From Dendrobium chrysotoxum (Eukaryota; Streptophyta; Magnoliopsida; Asparagales; Orchidaceae): a stretch of 64,000 nucleotides of DNA. Location of the stretch: contig CM034304.1 in assembly GCA_019925795.1 (NCBI GenBank), positions 19,112,228 through 19,176,227 of the forward strand. The letters are read 5' to 3'. Below the pieces are notes generated by a model. It worked only from the letters and a program-made list of their open reading frames with translations, was not told the origin of the DNA and did no database searches. Made by a program: the position numbers and the translations under genes. Within the stretch, counting starts at the first letter, position 1. Every line of letters starts with the position of its first letter. Shown here piece after piece: positions 33,712 through 43,400 of this stretch.

Positions 33712-35300
33712 GCTGGGCTTTAACATTTTGCCTCCAAATTTATTGGTAGAGCAAAAGAGTCAAGCCAAGCTTGTCACAATCTTTTTGCATATGTTGCAAA
33801 CTCGCATGCGAATAAATTCTTGTATGCTAAGTTTCACAATTTACAAAAATCCCTCAATCTCAAAACCCAGATTCAAAGTTTCTTTAATTAAACTTGGATT
33901 TTGACATTTCACCCTAAGCTAGTCAGTGTGGTGAAAGAGTCAAACCAGGTCTCTAGATTTTCTCTTAACTTTTGTTAACCATTATGTTGAAAATAAAACT
34001 CAACATTTTTGAGTTTCAAAAGTCAAGAAAAATCTTTCAAATCAACTTCAATCGTCGTTGCTATGTGTCTTCTACAATATTCTGTTGTAGTTGAACACAT
34101 GCAATTCAAATTCAAAATTCTCCAATCAATTCTGGGCTTTGACATTTCACCCCTAAATTGCTTGGTGGGGTGCAAAGAGTCAAGCCTTAGGATCTTCAAG
34201 CTATTTGGCACACCTACATATTTGAACAAAATTCAATATGTTAAGTTCCAAATTTTGAAGAGGATCCGTTCAATTCCAACCTTGAGTTTAAATTTAGATT
34301 CAAATTCAAATTCAATTTTAATTTAAATCCAACTTCAAGCTTGAATTTGAATCCAAGATTTAAATTTTAATTCAACCTCAAAACTGAATTCAATCTTAAG
34401 TTCAAATTCAATTTTAAAATTGAACTCAAATTTGATTCCAAACTTAAATTCAAACTTCAGATTTGATTTCAAGGTCAAATTCGGGACTTTGATATTTCGA
34501 CCCAAGTTAATTGGAGAAACGAAAAGAGTCAAGCCCGATCCCCAGATCTTTCATATCAATTTTTATGCATCTACATGATTGAGTGAAACTCAGTCTGTTG
34601 AGTCATAAAATTTGAAGAAAGACACATTTGACTTGAGCCTCAAGCTCAAAATCAAACTTTGAATACAAACTTAATTTCAACCTGAAATTTGAATTTGATT
34701 TCCAATTTAAAATCAATTCAATTTTGATCAGGACTTTGACATTTCGACCCAAGTCAATTGGCGAAATTAAAAGAGTCGAGCTCGATCCCTGGATTTTTCA
34801 TATCAATTTTATGCACCTACATGATTGAGTGAAACTCAGTCTGTTGAGTCATAAAATTTGAAGAAAGACCCATTTGACTTGAGTCCCAAGTTCAAATTCA
34901 AATTTAACTTTGAATCCAAATATGATATCAACCTTGAATTTAAATTTGATTTCCAATTTAAAATCAATTCAATTTTGATCGAGACTTTGACATTTCGACC
35001 CAAGTCAATTGGTGAAACGAAAAGAGTCGAGCTCGATCCCTGGATCTTTCATATCAATTTTGTGCACCTACATGATTGAATGAAGCTCGATCTGTTGAGT
35101 CATAAAATTTGAAGAAGGGTCCATTCGACTTCAATCTTAAACTGAAATTCAAATCCAACTTTGATTCAAAATACAATCTCAACCTTAAGTTCGAATTTGA
35201 TTGTCACTTCAAGTTTTAAATTCAATTTTGAATTCAAGTTCAAGTTTGAACTTTGACATTTTGCCCCAAGTTAATTGGTGTAGCGAAAGTGTCGGGTTCA
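33712..35300 (+). repeat. seven leader repeats with variable hairpin
   Basis: Copies begin near 33715, 33896, 34134, 34484, 34730, 34979 and 35249; the best-kept three are spaced about 249 bp. Each starts (A)CTTTGACATTT, holds a short inverted repeat, then AAAGAGTCAAGCC or a variant. The hairpin arms differ but still pair: TTTTGC/GCAAAA, TTTCACC/GGTGAAA, TTTCG/CGAAA. Between them lie AAATTCAA-rich stretches. It forms the untranslated leader before the gag-like ORF. Confidence 0.85.
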
Positions 35301-35466
35301 ACTCTTAAGTCCTTGTCAATTCTGCAAACCACTGTTTTGAAATTAAACTTAACATGATTGAATTATCAAATTTTGAATAACATTAATCAAGTTTAAAATT
35401 CAAGTTCAAAGTCAAGTTTAACTAATTCAAATCATTGTTCATTAATTTCAGGATTTAAGCACTCAA

Positions 35467-36111
35467 ATGGCTGGGAAACTTATTTTCTCTCTAGATAGAA
35501 ACTTGATAGTCGAAGGAATCACTTCTGGTAATTTCATCCAGTTTGAAATGCAATTCCAAGACTTCAAGTTATCAGTCGATGGAGAAGAAATGATTGATCT
35601 GTCTGCTGGAATACGAAGGAATGTCCCTTTGGTTGAGATTACTTTAGGGTCAGGAGTTGACTCCCCCATCTCCGAGATGGAGGCTGTTGTCACTCCTTTG
35701 CCCATTGTATCTTCTAATGAGGTGAATAAGAACCAGAACTCAATAACGATAGAAGAGCTACCATCTCAGCCTGAGATTGGGTCAAGTTCTAGTACCCCTG
35801 CCGTCAGCAAGGTCAGCAAGAACAAAATGAAGAACTACCTTCGTAGAGTCAGAAAGAAGGTTGTTAAGGCTAGGAAGACTGCTGAGGCGAAAGCCTTAAA
35901 GCAAGTCAAGTCCGAGGCTAATCAAAAGTTTGTTGCCCCTTCTACGAACCCCTTCTATGGTGGAAATCGTTTTCACCCTTCTCCTGTTACTCAAAGGAGG
36001 GAGGTTGTAGAAATGAGAGCACAATCTTCAATACACCTTCTTGACTACTACATGGCGAGAATTAATCAAGCCAGAACTGAACAAACTCCAGCACCAGGCC
36101 TAGGCCCCTAG
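35467..36111 (+). CDS. gag-like 214-residue ORF of the 21.7-kb element
   Basis: Starts ATGGCTGGG (MAGKLIFSLDRNLIVEGITS) and is open for 214 codons with coding-like composition, unlike the AT-rich flanks. Residues about 113-160 are strongly basic (KNKMKNYLRRVRKKVVKARK), suiting nucleic-acid binding. No zinc knuckle, protease or other pol domain follows. Position (first ORF after leader) suggests a remnant or reduced gag; similarity to known gag families is not visible to me. Confidence 0.55.
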   Translation: MAGKLIFSLDRNLIVEGITSGNFIQFEMQFQDFKLSVDGEEMIDLSAGIRRNVPLVEITLGSGVDSPISEMEAVVTPLPIVSSNEVNKNQNSITIEELPSQPEIGSSSSTPAVSKVSKNKMKNYLRRVRKKVVKARKTAEAKALKQVKSEANQKFVAPSTNPFYGGNRFHPSPVTQRREVVEMRAQSSIHLLDYYMARINQARTEQTPAPGLGP

Positions 36112-36222
36112 TTGAAGGTTATGACCCGTCCACTCTACTAGATGATGTTAGGTCATGTTTCTATACGTGCCCCGCTACATCAACTAGAGAGGAGGAGGTG
36201 TAGAAACCACTCGGGGTGCCAC

Positions 36223-36257
36223 TCTCTTAATTACTAGACCACTAGTAATAAGAGAGG
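36223..36257 (+). other. 15-16 bp stem-loop after the gag-like ORF
   Basis: CTCTCTTAATTACTAG pairs with CTAGTAATAAGAGAG (one bulged T) around a 4-nt loop ACCA. A second, longer pairing (GACCCAATAATAGT with ACTATTAGGGTC) lies at about 36372-36436. Confidence 0.7.
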
Positions 36258-36920
36258 GGAAATAATCTAAGATTATATCAGATAGTGATACCGTTAAAAT
36301 TCAACTTTCAACGGGGTCCTATCGAGATAAATCTTTTTGATTAAAGTGATGTAGCAACTTCTAAGGATAGTGCAGACCCAATAATAGTCTCTCCCTCCAA
36401 GGAGATCGTAGGAATTTAATTCCGTACTATTAGGGTCTTGCCACCTAGATTTGTAATTCCTTTTTAAGGAGAGCTTCCATTTTCTCAAGTGTATTGATTT
36501 CAAATTTCAAGATAGTTGAGTTATCTTTTTAATGAAAATTGACCTCTATTTTGAAGTCTTAAGCAGGAGAAAGTTGTAGTTGACTCCAAATATTTGAATA
36601 CACCTCCCTCCCACCTCTTTTATGGGATTGATTCGACTGTTGAGTTAAATCAATATCAAATTTAAGTTGATCTTTGAAATGAAAATTTTCTCAAATTTCT
36701 AGCAAGTTTCTATCTTAGATAGATATCTCTTGCGTGTTTAAAATCTGTTCAATGATTTTCAAAAGTCAAGCCAATATTCATTTTAAAAGACTGGGTCCTA
36801 CCTTGAGGATTATTCATCCTTGCATAAGAGAATGAGTTTTCTTCTCTTATACTTGAGATGTAATCCCGGTATTGAAATAGAGAAGGTGTAGCCTCTTCTT
36901 AAATTCAATTGAATTCAAAA

Positions 36921-37056
36921 GATGCGCAAAATACGCCAACAATCAAGAAATGCACAAAGTGCACTAAAAATCAAAAAAGATGCGCAATGGGCGCCACAAG
37001 TTAAGAAATAGTGCAAAATGCACTATAAATAAAAAGATGCGCAATGTGCGCCACCA
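36921..37056 (+). repeat. array of short palindromes, 3-5 nt loops
   Basis: Five units, each followed by an A-rich spacer: TGCGCAAAATACGCC, TGCACAAAGTGCA (36951-36963), GCGCAATGGGCGC, TAGTGCAAAATGCACTA (37009-37025) and GCGCAATGTGCGC. Arms vary between units but nearly always pair. A similar array occurs in the copia spacer at 59063-59135. Confidence 0.75.
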
Positions 37057-38055
37057 GAAAAAGAATGAGGCTCCCTTTTTCTAAATATTTTAATCTAAAA
37101 AAACCCAGTTAAATTTAAATTACTTGACTTTGATAAATCTTGAATCCAGAATTTTCACCATGCATCGATATTATATCAAGATACAAAAATCTCTCGTGCT
37201 AGAGAATTGAAAAGATCAAATTTCTATATTCAACTTAAACCCTCTTTGAAATTGATTTTAATTCAAAATATTTAAGGGAGACCCCAGTTTAGTTTCTATG
37301 AAACTCGGTCTGGGTCAACAAAACCTAAGTTCTCAAATCTTTCAAAATCAGTTGGAGTCACTCAAACTTTTCACTGTACTTCTGAATTTGTTCCCGTTTG
37401 TCATTCCGACAGGGTCCAAATATTTAGAGGAAGTTTTCTGATAAGAAGAATGAATCTTCTACTCTTGATAAAAATTTAAATCCGGTCCTTGAGAAGTGTG
37501 TGTAAGCCCTTCCACATAGGCATCCTTCCTTTAAGGCCTTCTTTATAAAGTTACACTCTATGCTGGGTCCAAGTTCAATCCCACTGGAGGAGTATTTTAT
37601 AATGCTGAAAATTGTCGTTCACAATCAAACCACATCCTGTGCTGGGTCCTAGATCATTCTGATCTAGAGGCGTAGTTTCCTTGCTGAGACTTGCTGTTTA
37701 AAATCAAACTCTAATTGAGCAGAGTGCTTGACTCCAATTCAGGGAGCTCAAGGGCATCAAATAAAAATCAATACATGCTCAACAAAGTTTCAAAAATTTA
37801 TAAGTCACATTTGATTCAAGTTACTGATAAATTGTGTCACTTTAGAACTCCCCAAGTAGGAGACTTGGTCGTAGTCTTTTGTAGACCGCTTTTAATCCGT
37901 TGTAAACTCAATGGAAAGCTTGAGTCAATGTAGACTGGATCCTTCATTTTTAATGATGATCTTTGAGGAAATTTTCCTTTGACTGATCAACCCTGAAGAG
38001 TGCCACCCAATTTTTTTCAAATACTGGGGAGGCTCTTCAGGAAGTACCATGCCAG
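37057..38055 (+). other. non-coding interior of the 21.7-kb element
   Basis: No ORF of note. GCTGGGTCC motifs recur at 37561 and 37640, and CTAGATC/GATCTAG forms a perfect hairpin near 37650. Confidence 0.5.
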
Positions 38056-38375
38056 ATGAGTGTCAAACTTAAAATTAAATTTAAAACACTTCAAATTCAA
38101 AATCAAATTCAAACAAATCAAAATCGAATCAAACAGAATCAAAATTCAAAATCAAATTTGAAATCAAATTCAACATCAATTAAAATCAAATTTCAAATTC
38201 AAAATTTTCAAACTCAAAACCAATTCGAATCAAATTCAAAACACATCACAGTTTTAAAACCCTTCAAATTCAAATTCGTCAAATCAAGTTTCAAATTCAA
38301 ACATCTTTAAATTCAAGTTCAAAAATCATTCAAATTTCAAATTCCAGAATTCAAATCTCAAATTCCAGAATTCAA
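38056..38375 (+). repeat. AAATTCAA-type low-complexity run
   Basis: Simple-sequence repeats of TCAAATTCAAAAT and relatives. The 84-codon open frame here is an artefact of the repeat. Confidence 0.85.
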
Positions 38376-38379
38376 ATCT

Positions 38380-38811
38380 GATCTTCTATACAGAGCAAGT
38401 TTCCTCTGTATATGATCATTCCAGACCCGATCCTCTATACAGAGCAAGTTTCCTCTGTATATGATCATTCCAGACTCGATCCTCTATGTGAAGCAAGTTT
38501 CCTTCACATATGATCATTCCAGACCTGATCCTCTATATAGAGCAAGTTTCCTCTATATACGATCAATCTAGACTCGATCCTCTATACAGAGCAAGTTTCC
38601 TCTATATATGATCATTCCAGACTCGATCCTCTATGTGAAGCAAGTTTCCTTCACATATGATCATTCATGATCTGATCCTCTATATAGAGTAAGTTTCCTC
38701 TATATACGATCATCCTGACTCGATCCTCTATGTAAAGCAAGTTTCCTTTACATACGATCACTCCAGATCTGATTCTGTGTAAAGCAATGCTTCCTTCTCA
38801 CGAGATCATCC
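38380..38811 (+). repeat. 49-bp tandem array of hairpins with co-varying arms
   Basis: Units begin with GATC at 38380, 38429, 38478, 38527, 38576, 38625, 38674, 38722 and 38771 (period 49, once 48). Each holds an inverted repeat around a constant loop CAAGTTTC. Arms: TATACAGAG/CTCTGTATA (units 1, 2), TATGTGAAG/CTTCACATA (3, 6), TATATAGAG/CTCTATATA (4, 7), TATGTAAAG/CTTTACATA (8). Unit 5 has one A-C mismatch; unit 9 is diverged. Four base positions vary and their partners change with them. Confidence 0.93.
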
Positions 38812-40330
38812 AGTTTTCTTTTCCTTAAGGTTAGATGTGAGTCATCGTGCTTTCTATCCTTAGGATTAGATCCGCTAGTGATGGAGTACGCCCTTCGTGG
38901 CACTATCCTAGCTTCTTCCAGTTTTCTTTTCCTTAAGGTTAGATGTGAGTCATCGTGCTTTCTTCCCTTAGGATTAGATCTTCTAGTGGCGGAGCACGCC
39001 CTCTGTGGCACCACCCTAGTCTCTTTCCAGTTGCGATCCTCTATATAGAGCAAGTTTCCTCTATATACGATCACCTTGACTAGATCCTCTATGTGAAGCA
39101 AGTTTCCTTCACATATGATCATCCTGACTCGATCCTCTATGTAAAGCAAGTTTCCTTTACATACGATCATTTCCAGACTTGATTCTGTGCGAAGCAATGC
39201 TTCCTTCTCACGGGATCATCCAGTTTTCTTTTCCTTAAGGTTAGATGTGAGTCTTCGTGCTTTCTTTCCTTAGGATTAGATCTTCTAGTGGTAGAGCACG
39301 CCCTCTGTGGCACCATTCTAGGTTCAAAATCCAGATCCGACCTTCTGCGGGAAGCAATGCTACCTTCCCTCAGGGTCCTCTAGTCTTCTTTTCTTTAAGA
39401 ACAGATGTGAGTCATCATGCTTTCTTTCCTTAGGATTAGATCTACTAGTGATGGATAAAGCCCTCTGAGGCACCATTCTAGTTTCAAAATTTAAATTTTT
39501 TTAAGTTTGATCTCCTATAGGAAGCAATACTATCTTCCTATGAGATCATCCAGTTCTCTTTTCTTCAGAGTAAGTATTCTTCTTCTCTTAAGATTAGATT
39601 CCCCAGTGATGGAATAAGTCCCTTGTGGCCCTGTCCTGGACTCAATTTTAACTCCAAATTCAAACTTTCTTCTCCTCAAGGTCAGGCTTTTCTCCTTCCT
39701 TTAGGATTAGACTCCCCAGTGATGGAATAAGTCCTCTATGGCACCGTCCTGGGTTTAATTTCAAAATTCAGTTCTCTCTTCCTTAGGGAAGGTTCTTCTT
39801 CCTTCCCTTGGGATTAGACTTTCTAGTGATGGAGTAAGTCCTCTATGGCACCGTCCTGGAATCAATCTCAATCAAGCTTTCTTTTCTTTAGGGCTAGGCA
39901 TTTCTTCCTTCCCTTAGGACTAGATCTACTAGTGGTAGAGTACGCCCTTCGTGGCACTGCCCTAGTATCAAATTTCAATTTGATCCTCTGTAGTTAGGAA
40001 TTCTTCCTTTCTATATGATCATCCAGATTTTCTTTTCCTGTAAGGATAGGATTCTTTCCCTTCCTTAAGATTAGATCTACTAGTGGTAGAGTACGCTGTC
40101 CCCAGCACTACCCTAGTATCATTTTAAATTTAATTTTCTAAGGTTAGGATTTCCTTTCCCTTATAATCAAATCTAAATTCAATCCTTTATAGTTAGGAGT
40201 TCTTCCTTCCTATAGGATCACCCAGACTTCCTTCTCCTATCCTCAGGACCAAACCCACTAGTGGTAGAATATGCTTTTTCTAGCACTACCCTAGTATCTA
40301 TTCAAACTCTGATTCCCCAGGGATAGATTT
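38812..40330 (+). repeat. larger tandem repeats with CTAG/CCAG-based hairpins
   Basis: Units of roughly 100-120 bp recur about ten times: a TTTTCTTTTCCTTAAGGTTAG head, CCTTAGGATTAGA, then an inverted repeat around GTACGCCCTTCGTGGC-like sequence. The arms are CTAGTGGTAG/CTGCCCTAG, CTAGTGATGG/CTATCCTAG or CCCAGTGATGG/CCGTCCTGGG. Pairing is kept through paired changes and G-T wobbles. Late units add GTAGTTAGGAA/TTCCTATAG-like hairpins. Confidence 0.75.
39035..39225 (+). repeat. second block of the 48-50 bp hairpin array
   Basis: Units at 39035 (TATATAGAG/CTCTATATA), 39083 (TATGTGAAG/CTTCACATA), 39131 (TATGTAAAG/CTTTACATA) and 39181 (GTGCGAAG/CTTCTCAC, one mismatch). The order repeats that of units 7-9 of the first block, suggesting segmental duplication. 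Confidence 0.9.
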
Positions 40331-40382
40331 CTCATTCCCTTAAGATCAAAACTCCAGACTTGACCATTTTATTCGGTCAACA

Positions 40383-40423
40383 CCAATATGTGCAATAGAA
40401 CTACATTCTATTACACATATTGG
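40383..40423 (+). other. 18-bp stem-loop next to the 3' LTR
   Basis: CCAATATGTGCAATAGAA pairs with TTCTATTACACATATTGG (one mismatch) around the loop CTACA. It overlaps the start of the G-run (40422-40426) that probably serves as the polypurine tract, 9 bp before LTR2. Confidence 0.85.
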
Positions 40424-40432
40424 GGGTCCATT

Positions 40433-43400
40433 TGTTGACCTCATTTCTGTATGAGCTCAGTAGGACCAATCCAGACCTTAGGATCTTTCCAATCTTTAAG
40501 ATCAATCTTAACCCTAGGATCAATCTGATCTTAGATCAATCCAGACTTTAAGATCAATCCAAATTTAAATCAATCCTGACCCCAGATCAATACAATTTAA
40601 GACAGATCTAGATTCTAGGATTCTCCTAGACTTCAGACCCTAGGATCTATTCTAGACCCTAGGATTCTACCTGACTCTAGATCATATGATTCTCTTAGAC
40701 CCTAGGATTCTCCTAGATCTTAGATCTATCCAGTCCTCAAATCTATTCAAACTCCAGACCAACCCAGACTTTAAATTAACCTATTCAAAACTCAAATCAA
40801 TTCAAGGTAGATTTAATCAAATACTGATTTAGTTAATCTAGCCTTAAATCCAGACCTTAATCCAGAATTTAATCCTTACTTCAATCCAAATTAAAATTCA
40901 GATCTCAATTTAAACCTTAATCATAACTTTAAGCTTCAATCTAGCTTTTAAACCCTTAATTTCAATCGCACCTCAATTGAATCTCCAATCAATCTTCAAT
41001 TCAGATTTTATTTAAGCTCCAATCAATCTTTAAGTGAATCTTAATCATAATCAATCTCTAGCGTAAAATCAATCAATCAATTCTATAATTAAAACTTCAA
41101 TCAAATATACATCCTTCAATTAATTAAATTCTCATTCAACTTCAATTGTATTCAATCAATCAAGCTTCCAATCAACCTTCAATTAATTTTTAATCAAATT
41201 TTGATCCCATTCCAATCCAGTCCGCAATATACACTTCATTCAAATCTTCAATCACACTCCGGTCCAATCATAATTCAAACTTTAAAAATTTAGTTTTAAT
41301 CAATTGTCAATCAAAAATTGTTTGATTTTTATCAAAATTTGATTCAATCAAGTGATCTAGAGTTGAGTCGACCCACTCGCATTCAATTTAAAGCTCGACG
41401 GCTTTAATCAGTTCGATATAAATAAAATTGGTGTTAATTGACCTGAATACTTTTAATTAAATTAGTGTGAGTCCAAGGCTTAATTGTATTGGCTTTCTTT
41501 TTGAGTCAATTATTTCATTTTGATTATTTTAATTGTTACTTTATTATTGGCCTTTGGTTTCAAGATCAAAGAGGGGTAACAAGTCCCCTTGCTAACCCTT
41601 GGATTAAGGTTTCTAGGGGCTGGATTGCCAATTGATAAGAGTTTTCAATTTTAAGTTTTTAATAAGGCTTTTAGGGCTCCGAATTTGGGTCTCAGGTCTC
41701 CAGCCGCAAGAATAAATTCATTCTCGCGGAATATCTCTCCCATATGTTCTCGGAGAGCTGCTAGGGCTAGCCGTCACCTGGAGCAGCCCACGATCTCCTT
41801 TTCCCACAAGCAGCCGCTCCCATCCATTCCTGCTGCTAGGGCCGGCCAGCTGTAAAGCCTCCCTTCTACCGTTCCCTCTTCTCCATTCGATTAAGCAAGA
41901 GGAAGATCTGCTCCCTCACGCCTCCAGTTACAGCATCACACCCATTCTTACAGGAGACACCTCTCTCACTTATTCTTGGAGCCGCTAAGGCTATCTATGC
42001 AGCAGAAATGAAGAGCATAGTCTTCTTTGAATGGGTTGGAACTGCCGTTTATTGGCTAGGGGAGATATGAGAAGTCAAGCTGCTTGAGTAGGAGATCGTG
42101 ATGTTCATTCAATCAGAAAGCTTCAGCTCCATCCGCAATCGATCTTCTAATATCAAGCAAGAACAGCTGTTTTCCCTTCCCCGTACAAGAACAATGACGG
42201 TAAGAATCATTTCTTTTTCCCAAATCTAATGGCTGCATGTTTTGTTTATCAAGATATCTTCAAAGTTCAATAGGCTTGTATATAAGTTCTTAGAGTCCAG
42301 CTATATATATTATTTGTTCTTTGTTATTGTGCGTATTTCCAGTCCTTTATTATAAGAGATGTGAATGGGGCTTGCACTTTGCTATTACCGTCAGTTCTAG
42401 TTGTTGTAATAAAATATGGTGCTGTAGTAGTTCTTTCTCTGTTTATCTTTAACACTTATTAGTCAAATCCAGTATACTTTACTTATGTGGTTTGTGCTTT
42501 ATTCGAACTGTTCATAGCTAGACTTAATAATTTTTATCTATTGCTCTTATTTTCCTGACTCGAACCTCAATTTAGTTTTGAATTTCTTCCAAATTTGATT
42601 GATTTCCTTTACTTTTATATTAGGCAAGGAATGTCAAAAGTTCCAACATTACAGAAGCAGATCTTGCATTTATCTTATATGAGATTCAGTGGATCATTTA
42701 AGATTTCCATCTTTCGGGTAGGAGAACTATATCTCTTGATCCCGGATGTTATCTACTCCTGAGTTTTGGCGTTAGTTGAGTGGGCAGCAAATTTGATTAC
42801 TTGTTGCACAATACTTGGATGATATTGTTGAAGGTTCACAATAGTGTGAACGGCTTGCAGCTTTTGGTCTGCTTGAGAGAACATTTAAATTAGATAGCCT
42901 GGATGCAATAATTTGTTTGAAATAAAGGCTGGATATTAAAGTAGAACAACTAACAGCTACTATAGAGCAGCTTTTGAGATTTACTAATTGTTTGTATTAG
43001 TGTTCCTGTCACTTTCCTGTCGGTTGATGATCATGTTTTGGTGCTTCAATTTGTATAGATGTAATGGAAACCATTGGTTGATATACAAAGTTGCTAATAA
43101 ATCTAATATACTACATTTCAACCACTAGTTTCTTGTCAAATTTTTATGGAGACGGAGGATTAAAGGGATGTTACTTTGTGTTAATCATTTCTGACATTAA
43201 CTGGAGGTTTATTAGTTGTCTTCTCTTACTTTAAAGGCTTTCTGTTCTAATACTCTTTACAGAATTTACCATTTCCTATTGATTCAGTTATGAAGCATGG
43301 TGTTGCTTTAGTTCTTAGAAAATCCTTTTATACTAAACGGATTTTGATTGAAACAAAGAAGTCTTTGTATACTCATGATTCAATATTATTGGATTTGTAC

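Noticed and set aside
38056..38310. 84-codon ORF
   Set aside because: Pure AAATTCAA-type low-complexity translation.
38748..39197. 149-codon antisense ORF
   Set aside because: It consists wholly of the hairpin repeats read through; its protein is a repeat artefact (CKGNLLYIEDR-type units).
38380..39225. CRISPR-like regular repeats
   Set aside because: The variable part is the hairpin arm, not a spacer; there are no unique spacers, no cas genes, and the context is a plant retrotransposon.
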